Assembly: GCA_015257665.1 (NCBI GenBank)
Contig: JABZJS010000003.1
Location: 1-64,000 of the forward strand
Source of the DNA: Nanosynbacter sp.
Lineage (GTDB): Bacteria; Patescibacteriota; Saccharimonadia; Saccharimonadales; Saccharimonadaceae
DNA: 64,000 bases
Direction of reading: 5' to 3'
Shown: in pieces, positions 1-6,900 of the stretch
Layout of the letters: each line of letters starts with the position of its first letter
How positions within the stretch are numbered: position 1 is the stretch's first letter
Notes under the pieces: model-generated
Database searches by the model: none
Told to the model about the DNA's origin: nothing
Seen by the model: the letters and a program-made list of their open reading frames with translations, nothing else
Translations under genes and position numbers: made by a program

Positions 1-86
1 CCCCGGTCGCCGTTAGCGACTGTCGTATCCTGTGCTGCCCGGACTTTCCTCTTGCTAGGTCGCAAGCGATCATCTAATAGACTGCC
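1..86 (-). ncRNA. rnpB: RNase P RNA, 5' part (runs off the left edge)
   Basis: This is the 5' part of the catalytic RNA of RNase P, which trims the 5' leader of pre-tRNAs. On the minus strand the universally conserved 5' signature GAGGAAAGTCCGGGC is present at about 42-56. It is followed by a GACAGTCGCTAACGGCGACC segment that matches the conserved P8/P9-side part of bacterial RNase P RNAs. A TATAAT box at 92-97 (minus) places the transcription start near 85. The 3' part lies outside the window. Confidence 0.9.
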
Positions 87-91
87 TCTTT

Positions 92-97
92 ATTATA
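92..97 (-). promoter_or_regulatory. -10 box of rnpB
   Basis: A perfect TATAAT on the minus strand sits about 7 nt before the inferred 5' end of RNase P RNA. No convincing -35 hexamer was seen at the usual distance. Confidence 0.6.
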
Positions 98-140
98 GCA
101 TAAGGGATTTATGACGAGTGAGCACAATACTCTCAATCAT

Positions 141-291
141 CAAAAAAATCCCAGACTCACCCCAGGCGCTTGATATTCCCCTGCATGATGCAAGGTGGGT
201 TTCCTCATCCATACCCACGGGTATGGTGAATGTTGGAATCCCTATCATATGATGTTAGGAAAATCATACACGCCCGATATTTGTCTGGGAC
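141..291 (-). ncRNA. ssrS: 6S-like RNA
   Basis: This is a rod-shaped RNA of about 150 nt. The ends pair (TCCCAGAC with GTCTGGGA, 283-290 and 149-156), and a T-run (142-148) follows as terminator. Inside are CGGGCG/CGCCTG, then GATTTTCC/GGAATATC with one mismatch. A central open region has a small hairpin on each side. The terminal arm GGG-TTCC...GGAA-CCC is capped by CCATACC-CGTG-GGTATGG. This closing stem, central bubble and terminal arm are the 6S RNA plan; 6S RNA binds RNA polymerase as a promoter mimic. The assignment rests on architecture and on the RNA having its own promoter, not on a covariance search. Confidence 0.65.
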
Positions 292-297
292 ACTCTT

Positions 298-327
298 AGT
301 ATACCACAGAATGGTAGGTGGCGTCAC
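298..327 (-). promoter_or_regulatory. Promoter of the 6S-like RNA
   Basis: On the minus strand a GTGACG -35-like hexamer (322-327) and a TATACT -10 (298-303) are 18 bp apart. The -10 ends 6 nt before the first base of the closing stem of the 6S-like RNA. Confidence 0.6.
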
Positions 328-553
328 GTTTGCAGTATCAAGAGCGGCACGCTTCCCTGCTTCGCATCATACAAAGCCGACATTCGCTAACTATAATCTC
401 TTGTATTAGCGATAAAGCTATTAAAACGAATGACAACTATTCTATTCCAACTACTGAACTATGGGTGCAGATAAGCTATTGCCATTCAGCCCCTCATCAA
501 GCTCGCTTATTTCCGAACCCCACGCGAATCCAAGCAAAGGATTCTTCCTATCC

Positions 554-1189
554 CTAGCCAAGCGACACGCCAAACACCAGCGAGAAAAGCTGCAGGATAC
601 CCCTGATGGCCACCATCATCACATTGCCAATGGCCGAGCTACCCACTAGCACCAATACAAAGACCAGCATCACGCCGTACTGCTCCACCACCTCCATGCC
701 GCGGCGCACAAACTCTGGTGCTAAAGCATACAGCACACGCGAGCCATCCAGCGGCGGAATCGGCAGCATATTAAAAACGAAGAAACCAAGGTTCACGCTC
801 ACCGCCGTGGCAAGCAGCGGCTGCACCGCCGGCCCCGCAATCGTCGCATATAGGCCGAAGCAGATGAAGGCAATGACGAAATTCGTCAGTGGCCCAGCCA
901 GCCCCACCAGCGCTGCACCCCATTCATCGCCACGCACTCGCTCGGGATTGTACGGCACTGGCTTGGCCCCACCAAACACTGGTAGGCCCAGCAATGCCAA
1001 GCTCAACGGCAAGAGGATGGTCAAGAATGGATCGATATGATGCACTGGGTTGAGCGTCAAGCGCCCCTGCTCCTTGGCCGTGTCATCGCCCAGCCAGTAC
1101 GCCACAAAGCCATGCATCGCCTCGTGCAGTGTCATTGAGATAAGAATAACAACAAGGACGATAGTGAGGTGAGCGATATCAATATGCAT
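554..1189 (-). CDS. Site-2 protease family (M50) membrane metalloprotease
   Basis: This is a 211-residue intramembrane zinc metalloprotease of peptidase family M50, rhomboid-sized and without a PDZ domain. The HExxH zinc site is HEAMH at residues 22-26 in the first membrane helix. The third ligand motif, PLDG, is near residues 146-149 in the sequence NMLPIPPLDG. A conserved NPVHHIDP loop (47-54) matches bacterial M50B proteins. About four to five hydrophobic helices fill the rest. Such enzymes cleave membrane-bound substrates; the substrate here is unknown. The start follows a TACAAT -10 box that ends 6 nt before the ATG, so the mRNA is probably leaderless. It is divergent from the gene at 1264. 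Confidence 0.88.
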   Translation of the reverse strand: MHIDIAHLTIVLVVILISMTLHEAMHGFVAYWLGDDTAKEQGRLTLNPVHHIDPFLTILLPLSLALLGLPVFGGAKPVPYNPERVRGDEWGAALVGLAGPLTNFVIAFICFGLYATIAGPAVQPLLATAVSVNLGFFVFNMLPIPPLDGSRVLYALAPEFVRRGMEVVEQYGVMLVFVLVLVGSSAIGNVMMVAIRGILQLFSLVFGVSLG

Positions 1190-1195
1190 TTCTTT

Positions 1196-1257
1196 ATTGT
1201 ACCATCACCACTCGCCGTGCCCAAGGCTTTGCCTTGCTATGTAGCGTCATATATACT
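1196..1257. promoter_or_regulatory. Divergent promoter pair for the M50 gene and the 1264 gene
   Basis: Leftward: TTGGGC (1219-1224), 17 bp, TACAAT (1196-1201), then 6 nt to the ATG at 1189. Rightward: TTGCCT (1229-1234), 17 bp, TATACT (1252-1257), then 6 nt to the ATG at 1264. Both promoters would start transcription at or next to the A of the start codon. Confidence 0.7.
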
Positions 1258-1263
1258 GGTACT

Positions 1264-1803
1264 ATGTCTATAATCACCTACCATACCGACACCAAGCCGA
1301 TCGACCATATCGAGATCACCGAGCCTACGCAGTGCCGCCATGTACTCGAGGATATCGCACAGCACGCGCTCAGCCTTGCCAGCACACTCCAACCAGCAGA
1401 CGAGGACACGATAGAATTACCAGCATCAATGCGAAAATACAGTAAATATTACAATGATGTAGAGAGTACAACCGTTGTTACCACTGTTGATTCTCATCAA
1501 ACAATACTTGATGTCACACGCCACACTGGCCACAATAGCATCAGTTGGAACGTCTTTATCGACCAGCCGCTGCCACAACCAACCACCCTCGCACAGGTGT
1601 GTGCACTGGTGCAAGCAGAGCAGCCAGACTACGCAACCGCTAGCTGGCAATCTCGCAATGCAGATGGCTCAGACCGGCACATCATGGTCTTTGCCTCGCC
1701 TAGCAGTGTGCGAATCAACCTTCTGCGGCATACTGGTAGCGATACGCAGCGGCTCCCCATCGATGACCCACAAGCCATCATTGATGAGGTATTTGGCTCA
1801 TAA
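1264..1803 (+). CDS. Hypothetical protein (179 aa)
   Basis: I do not recognise this protein. It is soluble, with no signal peptide or membrane helix, and is acidic and rich in His, Thr and Gln. The start chosen is the ATG at 1264, placed 6 nt after a TATACT box, which gives MSIITYHTDT as N-terminus. The longer reading from 1234 would begin upstream of the promoter. Base composition is like the neighbours. It stands alone, divergent from the M50 protease. A truncated copy of the rod-hairpin element lies just downstream. Confidence 0.65.
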   Translation: MSIITYHTDTKPIDHIEITEPTQCRHVLEDIAQHALSLASTLQPADEDTIELPASMRKYSKYYNDVESTTVVTTVDSHQTILDVTRHTGHNSISWNVFIDQPLPQPTTLAQVCALVQAEQPDYATASWQSRNADGSDRHIMVFASPSSVRINLLRHTGSDTQRLPIDDPQAIIDEVFGS

Positions 1804-1856
1804 TATCATAGACACGGAACCCAAAAACACCCTACGCCCCTACTACATAAACCACT

Positions 1857-1878
1857 CAAGAAAATATCTGGAGGCTAG
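1857..1878 (+). repeat. Truncated copy (5' half only) of the rod-hairpin element
   Basis: The 22-base stretch starting CAAGAAAATATCTGGAG differs at only one position from the conserved 5' half of the elements at 10947-11068 and matches that at 23968-24077 nearly as well. The complementary 3' half (CTGGCCGGAACATTTTC) is absent here. It is either a decayed copy or a variant that folds locally (GAGGC with GCCTC about 20 nt later). Confidence 0.5.
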
Positions 1879-1979
1879 CGATACGGCAAGATGCCTCAGC
1901 ACTCCACCTTGACATTGCCTCCTTGGCAGCGTATACTAATACAGATTGTAATAATATAAGTTATAAGTGGAATAAGAAT

Positions 1980-2204
1980 ATGGCAGCACGATGTGAACTG
2001 ACTGGCAAGGGTAAGCAATTCGGCAACAATGTAAGCTTCTCGTTGCGACGCACCAAGCGAGTCTTCAAACCAAACCTTCAGAAAAAGACCTTCGTTGTCG
2101 ATGGGCAAAAGGTCACCATGGTTCTCTCAACCAAGGCGATCCGCACCCTCAAGAAAAAAGGCCTGCTCACTAGCGCCAAGACAAAGGCCAAGGCTGCGGC
2201 GTAG
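1980..2204 (+). CDS. rpmB: 50S ribosomal protein L28
   Basis: This is ribosomal protein bL28, a small basic protein of the large subunit. It is 74 residues long with the typical N-terminus MAARCELTGKG, the GNNVSFS motif and the basic segment RRTKRVFKPNLQ, then a C-terminal Lys/Ala-rich tail. The start is the ATG at 1980; the upstream in-frame ATG would add a Tyr/Asn-rich stretch unlike L28. A weak GGAATAAG lies upstream, and a TATACT box at 1932-1937 is the likely promoter. The gene is monocistronic and ends at the hairpin 2229-2258. Confidence 0.95.
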   Translation: MAARCELTGKGKQFGNNVSFSLRRTKRVFKPNLQKKTFVVDGQKVTMVLSTKAIRTLKKKGLLTSAKTKAKAAA

Positions 2205-2228
2205 CCGCCCAGAGCAAACGACACCTGT

Positions 2229-2258
2229 AAAAATATCCCCTTTTATAGGGGATATTTT
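2229..2258. terminator. Bidirectional terminator between rpmB and arsR-type gene
   Basis: The hairpin AAATATCCCC-TTTTAT-GGGGATATTT has A-tract and T-tract flanks, so it can stop both rpmB (+) and the ArsR-family gene (-). Confidence 0.8.
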
Positions 2259-2263
2259 GGTGG

Positions 2264-2569
2264 TTACTTCGCTTTATCTAGCTCAGCGATCGTTGCGAGC
2301 ACGCCAGCGAACTGCCAAGCAAACTCTGGCCGCAGCACCAGTACACGCTGGGTGCCAACCGCTTCGCTCGTGACAATGCCTGCTTCGCGCAGGACTTTGC
2401 AGTGGTGCGAGACAGTCGAGAGTGAGAGATTATGATCGATCTGGCTGCAGCCCAGCCGCCCCTCCGCAGCCAAGCGGCGGACAATCCGCAGCCGCAGCGG
2501 GTCGGACAGGGCGGCAAAGACATGCTCTGGTGCGAGTGTGTCAGTTGGGGTATTTTGTTGGGATGTCAT
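2264..2569 (-). CDS. ArsR-family winged-helix repressor
   Basis: This is a 101-residue ArsR/SmtB-type transcription factor. The N-terminal LSDPLRLRIVRRL helix leads into a winged helix-turn-helix at about residues 40-75 (SLSTVSHHCKVLREAGIV) and a beta wing (TQRVLVLRPEF). No Cys/His metal site of the ELCVCDL type is seen, so the signal is unlikely to be a classical metal. Its start overlaps the stop of the upstream MFS gene by 4 bp (ATGA), so the two are translationally coupled. Twin palindromes in the operon promoter are the likely operators, which makes it autoregulatory by inference. Confidence 0.88.
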   Translation of the reverse strand: MTSQQNTPTDTLAPEHVFAALSDPLRLRIVRRLAAEGRLGCSQIDHNLSLSTVSHHCKVLREAGIVTSEAVGTQRVLVLRPEFAWQFAGVLATIAELDKAK

Positions 2570-3741
2570 TTCCTTTGTATTGTCTCATACCTGCTGGTCA
2601 TTGCCAAGGCAAACACTACTACGCCGGCCGCCACCAGTGGAATTGCCTGAGCTGGCTGGCTACTAATAATTGCACCGCCCAACATACCACCAAAGCCTTG
2701 ACCAATGTAAATACTGGATGAATTGAGTGAAAGATTCAGCTGAGCCCGTTCTGGAGCAAGCGCAATGACGCGGTATTGCTGAGCAATCGTGGCAATCCAC
2801 GCACTAGCCGTCCATAATAGCACACTGCCACCAACGAGCCCAAGCGCACCTGGCATCCCAGCCGCCACACCAAGCAAAGCAAGCGCCAACGAAAAGGCAA
2901 GCATTGCCCAGCGGGCCAGCCAAATGTGGGCAAAACGATCGGTCAGCCAGCCGCCTAGCACACCACCCAGGAGTGAGCCCACACCAAAGATGAACAAAAT
3001 CAGGCTAAAGTGTTCGTGCAGACCCGCCTGCTGTACCACTGCACTCAGATATGAAATCACGCTGGTGCCAGCGACAAATATCACTACCGTTACCAATAAT
3101 GTCAGTGCAACGTGGCGATTCGCCAAGCCCGCCACCAATGCCCGAACGGTTGGTACCTGCTGCGCTGGCTGCGCCTCACGCGCCCGAATGCCCAGCACAA
3201 TGCCACACAACACCAGCACTGCAGCCACCGCCATTGCCCAAAACAGCGCGTGGTAGCCATAGCGCTCCCCCACAACCGAACCAAGCGGTACAGCGAGAAC
3301 TGTTGCCATCGTCATGCCTGTTGTAACGACGGAGATTGCCTTGCCGCGATGCTTGGCCGGGGCAAGGCTGGTTGCCAAAGCCATCGCCGTTGGCATCATC
3401 ATGGCTGAGCCCAAGGCTGCCATCACTCGAGCCACCATCATCCATACAAATGATGACGCGAGCGCTGCCACTCCATTGCCAATTGCAAATATCGCTAGTG
3501 CTAGCACCAAGGTCGACCGCCGATTGCGCCGCCCCATCAGCATGCCACACAGTGGTGCCGCCAGTGCATACACCCACGCAAACACCGTTACCAAGAGGCC
3601 AGTCTGCCCCAGCGACACCCCCAGCTGCTGCGCCACTTGTGGCAATACCGCTGCCAGCATGAAGCCATCCGCCCCAATCACGAAGGCTCCCAGCGCTAGC
3701 ACCGCAATCTTACCCCACGGCGTGGTTGATTGTTGTTCCAT
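2566..3741 (-). CDS. MFS efflux transporter (12-helix, drug-efflux type)
   Basis: This is a 391-residue major facilitator transporter with about 12 hydrophobic helices. It has the cytoplasmic loop 2-3 motif GMLMGRRNRRSTL and the loop 4-5 segment of DHA1-type exporters. The start is the ATG at 3741, behind an AAGGAA ribosome site; the in-frame ATG at 3828 would extend back through the promoter. It forms an operon with the ArsR-type repressor. This arrangement of an exporter with its own repressor suggests inducible efflux of an unknown small molecule (inference). Confidence 0.9.
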   Translation of the reverse strand: MEQQSTTPWGKIAVLALGAFVIGADGFMLAAVLPQVAQQLGVSLGQTGLLVTVFAWVYALAAPLCGMLMGRRNRRSTLVLALAIFAIGNGVAALASSFVWMMVARVMAALGSAMMMPTAMALATSLAPAKHRGKAISVVTTGMTMATVLAVPLGSVVGERYGYHALFWAMAVAAVLVLCGIVLGIRAREAQPAQQVPTVRALVAGLANRHVALTLLVTVVIFVAGTSVISYLSAVVQQAGLHEHFSLILFIFGVGSLLGGVLGGWLTDRFAHIWLARWAMLAFSLALALLGVAAGMPGALGLVGGSVLLWTASAWIATIAQQYRVIALAPERAQLNLSLNSSSIYIGQGFGGMLGGAIISSQPAQAIPLVAAGVVVFALAMTSRYETIQRK

Positions 3742-3756
3742 AAAACCGTTCCTTTC

Positions 3757-3819
3757 TTCGATATAAATCGAAATAATAGTAATATTTCGAAGTGTATCGA
3801 ATTTATTGCACTGTGTCAA
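3757..3819 (-). promoter_or_regulatory. Promoter and twin operators of the MFS-ArsR operon
   Basis: On the minus strand TTGACA (3814-3819), 17 bp and TACACT (3791-3796) form a near-ideal promoter. Two copies of TTCGA-N6-TCGAA lie at 3786-3801, covering the -10, and at 3757-3772, downstream of the start. The second copy is the longer palindrome TTCGAT-ATAA-ATCGAA. The centres are 29 bp apart, close to three helical turns. This is the expected layout for ArsR dimers blocking the promoter. Confidence 0.82.
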
Positions 3820-4013
3820 ATCGACCACGCTATGGCAATGGTTTCACTATGAATCTCACAATCCTCATCACTGTCTCCCACTCATTCCTTGAGAAACCTA
3901 TAGGGACTGGCCCCATCTTGTCCATTGATCCACCAACACTCATGCTGGCTACAACTAATATTCATACCCCACCAGATAAAGCAGCGAGGAGAAAAACGGA
4001 GTAAAGATGTATC

Positions 4014-4043
4014 ATAAAAACCAGCCTCTCTATGAGGCTGGTT
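4014..4043 (-). terminator. Terminator of the ATL-miaA-wHTH-MBL operon
   Basis: On the minus strand AACCAGCCTC-loop-GAGGCTGGTT is followed by TTTTTAT, 20 bp after the MBL-protein stop codon. Confidence 0.85.
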
Positions 4044-4063
4044 GCGCTTGGGGTATATGAATC

Positions 4064-4699
4064 CTAGCTTCGAGCCAACTCAAACACCGTCAGCACTTCG
4101 GGCAGGTTACTCGCTGTTTTGATCTTGAGCTTAGGTTTTTGTTCGACTGGCGCACCAAGCTCCTTCTCAAAGACCTCCACTGTGTCTTGCGGTACTTCGT
4201 ACTGCAACGCACTATCAGCATAGTGAACGGGCACCACCACTCGTGGCTCGATCTTGCGAATAATGGCGGCGGCACTTGTCGCATCCAGCGTGTAGCCATA
4301 GCCACCCACTGGAATAATGACAATGTCGATCACCCCCAGCGCCTCGAGCTGCGCGTCAGTCAGCTCTGGCGCGATATTACCAATCACCGCAATGCGAATA
4401 TCGCCACACTCAATGCGATACACCGTCGAGAGCTGCTCGCTCTCTGGCGTGTCGATGTGGCGCGTGGCTGCAATGCCGCGGATGGTATAGTCGCCCACCT
4501 CATACTCGCCAGGCTGATTGATGATAAGGCGCGCCTCGGGGCTATTTACCGCAAAGCGCTCTTCGGTCGCAAGCTCTACTGCGTCCTTCGTCTTGGCGTC
4601 CTTCAGGCCGAGCAACGATAGTTTGGGGTCGACCGCCAGCGTGGTTTTTTTCGTTGCAATGATGACAGTGTTGCCGCCTTTGTATTCGATATCAAGCAT
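4064..4699 (-). CDS. MBL-fold protein with a degenerate metal site
   Basis: This is a 211-residue member of the UlaG-like metallo-beta-lactamase superfamily (Lactamase_B_3 type). The later core motifs are kept: an IIPVGGYGYTLD segment with the bridging Asp near residue 142, and VVVPVHYAD near 165. The first motif HxHxDH is missing. The corresponding place between strands (about residues 35-50) carries a Lys/Glu-rich insertion instead. It may therefore bind one metal or none. Its start overlaps the stop of the wHTH gene by 8 bp. Its partner in the operon suggests a linked regulatory or nucleic-acid role, but the substrate is unknown. Confidence 0.75.
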   Translation of the reverse strand: MLDIEYKGGNTVIIATKKTTLAVDPKLSLLGLKDAKTKDAVELATEERFAVNSPEARLIINQPGEYEVGDYTIRGIAATRHIDTPESEQLSTVYRIECGDIRIAVIGNIAPELTDAQLEALGVIDIVIIPVGGYGYTLDATSAAAIIRKIEPRVVVPVHYADSALQYEVPQDTVEVFEKELGAPVEQKPKLKIKTASNLPEVLTVFELARS

Positions 4700-5303
4700 G
4701 ATTCTCTCCTTCGTCTTCTTTTAATATATTATCAACGTCTACCAATACGGTATGCTTGTTGGTCAGGATGGTAGTGATGAAGCGGTCGCGCACGCTCAGC
4801 CGGTAATAGAACTCGTCGTAGCTCAGGATGCTATACGTCAGCTCGCGCCCCTCCTGCCGCTCGATAACTGCCACCACGCTGCGCACCTTGGCGGCCGAGA
4901 GGTTACCCACGAGCAGCAGGTCGATCGTACTGGCAGACCCCTTCACCAACGCCCCCGCCGCAATCGCCACACGCAGGCGCGGCAGCTGCATAATCGCATC
5001 TTGCCAAGCAGGCCGGTAACCCGATTTGTTCTTGGCTGGAGCAATTTTTTGGTCGGCAAAGATAACGCGCAGTGGTGGATAATATTCGTACTGCTGGTTT
5101 ACTTCGTAGTACAATTTGTTATCCACGCTGTCGCTCGTAATGATCCCCACTTCCAGCATATTGAGCAGCTCACGACGCACCGAATTAATTTGCTCATTAA
5201 TTAGCCGCGTAATCTCGCGCACATAAAATGCCTTTCCTGGATTGTTCAAGAAAAGGTGGAGCAACTTCACACGAGTTTTTGATCCAAACAGTGCATCTAT
5301 CAT
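4692..5303 (-). CDS. Winged-helix regulator with a minimal nucleotidyltransferase-like C-terminus
   Basis: This is a 203-residue protein. Residues 1-80 form a winged helix-turn-helix (GSKTRVKLLHLFLNNPGK, then YVREITRLINEQINSVRREL). Residues about 105-195 have the look of the minimal nucleotidyltransferase fold, with KGSASTIDLLLVG in place of the GSxARG...DLDLLV motif, so the catalytic Asp pair is weak or lost. Start choice is uncertain: ATG at 5303 or a GTG at 5315. The protein sits between miaA and the MBL gene, and its stop overlaps the latter. DNA binding is likely; the role of the C-terminal domain is not known. Confidence 0.7.
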   Translation of the reverse strand: MIDALFGSKTRVKLLHLFLNNPGKAFYVREITRLINEQINSVRRELLNMLEVGIITSDSVDNKLYYEVNQQYEYYPPLRVIFADQKIAPAKNKSGYRPAWQDAIMQLPRLRVAIAAGALVKGSASTIDLLLVGNLSAAKVRSVVAVIERQEGRELTYSILSYDEFYYRLSVRDRFITTILTNKHTVLVDVDNILKEDEGENHA

Positions 5304-5329
5304 TACGGTCACCAACTAGATTTATGGTA

Positions 5330-6223
5330 TCACATCTGGCGCGCTTGCGCGAGCACCTCACCAAGGTACGTCTCGGCATCCTCCAGGCTGTGCCATATGA
5401 TGTCTGGATTGCGCCGCAGCCAGGTCATTTGCCGCTTGGCCAGGTGCCAATCTGCTGTACAAAATGCCGCTTTGGCTTGCTCAAGCGTATACTCGCCCTG
5501 TTGTAATTTATGTATAATTGGGTAGATATTTCCTGTCATTGCCTCACTGTCCCAGCCATAGTGGGCAGCTAATTCCGTCGCTTCTTGCACAACACCATGC
5601 GCAAAAAGCTGCTCTGTCCGCTCAGCAATGCGCTCACGCAGGACATCACGCGGCGATGCAATACCTACAACATAGGTATTTTTGTCAACATGCGCTGACC
5701 TCTGTAACTGTTGTCCTTCTCGCACTATTGTATTAATGACATGCCTTTTGTTGTATTTATTACTGGGTAATTCTATGTTGTGTACTCGACAATGTTCGTG
5801 CAAAGTTTCTATAGAATAGCCCTGTAACTGCTGCATAAGCTTTTTGTTCACCGTCGGAAATTGAAATTTATACAACACCGCATCAACATATAGGCCCGTC
5901 CCACCGACGAGAAATGGGATGTGCCCACGCTGGCGAATAGCCACAATTTGTCGATTAGCATAACGCTGAAAATCCACGACTGTGTAGCGCTCACCTGGCT
6001 CTACTAAGTCCAACCCCCAGTGTGGCACGAGAGCTTGCTCGTGCGGCGAGGGCTTAGCAGTGCCAATATCCATACCCTTGTAGATGGTGCGCGAATCGGC
6101 GCAAATAATCTCACCACCGTACTGCTTGGCGAGACGAACTGCTAAGCTGGTCTTGCCGCTAGCGGTCGGTCCAACGATAGCAATAAGCGGCACAGTAAGT
6201 GGCGTGTTATTTTTTGTATGCAT
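5330..6223 (-). CDS. miaA: tRNA dimethylallyltransferase
   Basis: MiaA transfers the dimethylallyl group of DMAPP to A37 of tRNAs that read codons starting with U. The protein has 297 residues, close to the family norm. The P-loop GPTASGKT is at 18-25. It is followed by ADSRTIYKGMDIGTAKP (the DSxQxY and GTAKP tRNA/DMAPP-contacting elements), HWGLDLVEPGERYTVVDF, and the central VGGTGLYVDA. It starts 1 nt after the stop of the ATL gene, so the genes are cotranscribed. Together with ATL, wHTH and MBL genes it forms a four-gene minus-strand operon. Confidence 0.97.
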   Translation of the reverse strand: MHTKNNTPLTVPLIAIVGPTASGKTSLAVRLAKQYGGEIICADSRTIYKGMDIGTAKPSPHEQALVPHWGLDLVEPGERYTVVDFQRYANRQIVAIRQRGHIPFLVGGTGLYVDAVLYKFQFPTVNKKLMQQLQGYSIETLHEHCRVHNIELPSNKYNKRHVINTIVREGQQLQRSAHVDKNTYVVGIASPRDVLRERIAERTEQLFAHGVVQEATELAAHYGWDSEAMTGNIYPIIHKLQQGEYTLEQAKAAFCTADWHLAKRQMTWLRRNPDIIWHSLEDAETYLGEVLAQARQM

Positions 6224-6224
6224 G

Positions 6225-6575
6225 CTAGCTACTCCTCACGTCATTCTGCGGCGCGGCAAACGGCCGCCAGCGACGCTGCGCAAAATCGACCACACGGTAC
6301 GAGTCATCACACTGGATCCCATCATGCTCGAGCAATTGCCGTTGCACCGCCTGCCCACCCGGAAAGCCGACCGCAAGGCCTCCCTTGCAATTAACAAGCC
6401 TATGCCAGGGTAGCTCCTCCGGCCCACCATGAGCAATTTCCCCCACTCGCCGTGCGGCATATGGGTGGCCCGCAAAAGCTGCCAAGTCGCCATAGGTTGT
6501 CACTTTATCATCTGGCAGCTGTACCATCAGCTCGTAGATGCGGCTATGCAGGGTATTATGTTCTTCTGCTACCAT
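6225..6575 (-). CDS. Alkyltransferase-like protein (ATL), PWHR type
   Basis: This 116-residue protein has the fold of the DNA-binding domain of O6-alkylguanine DNA alkyltransferases. It has TTYGDLA, the helix-turn-helix with the arginine finger (AARRVGEIAHG) and the active-site loop. The canonical PCHR is PWHR (residues 56-59): Trp replaces the reactive Cys. In known ATL proteins such a change removes alkyl transfer but keeps binding to O6-alkylguanine, flagging it for nucleotide excision repair. It is the first gene of the operon with miaA. A TATACT at 6613-6618 (minus) gives a leader of about 30 nt with GAGG as ribosome site. Confidence 0.9.
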   Translation of the reverse strand: MVAEEHNTLHSRIYELMVQLPDDKVTTYGDLAAFAGHPYAARRVGEIAHGGPEELPWHRLVNCKGGLAVGFPGGQAVQRQLLEHDGIQCDDSYRVVDFAQRRWRPFAAPQNDVRSS

Positions 6576-6612
6576 TATTCTGCCTCGCTATTTTTCTTGT
6601 GCTCACACAAAA

Positions 6613-6618
6613 TAGTAT
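6613..6618 (-). promoter_or_regulatory. -10 box of the ATL-miaA operon
   Basis: TATACT on the minus strand lies 37 nt before the ATL start codon. The -35 region is poor. The 200 bases between this box and the terminator at 6822 hold no recognisable feature. Confidence 0.5.
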
Positions 6619-6821
6619 AGAGCACCTGCGAAAAATTATCTAATCACCCATCAAGTCATTCAACACCAGAAGCCTGAGCCTGCGACATGCTAGCGTGTGT
6701 ATTATGAATATTATCGTTGTATATTCAGATAATCTCCCTCTAGTCGCTATAAGCAGTGAACATCTTTCTCTAGTTTTCAGTTTTCATGCCTCTCGTTATA
6801 ACCTATATCTGCCAATACAAG

Positions 6822-6850
6822 AAAAGTCCCACCGCTCATCAAGCGGTGGG
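6822..6850 (-). terminator. Terminator of the 6901-7560 gene
   Basis: On the minus strand CCCACCGCT-loop-AGCGGTGGG is followed by ACTTTTCTTG, 50 bp after the stop codon. Confidence 0.8.
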
Positions 6851-6900
6851 AGAGGAGTTCACGGAAAGTGGTGAGAATCCGACAAGCGAGCTTTCACAAC

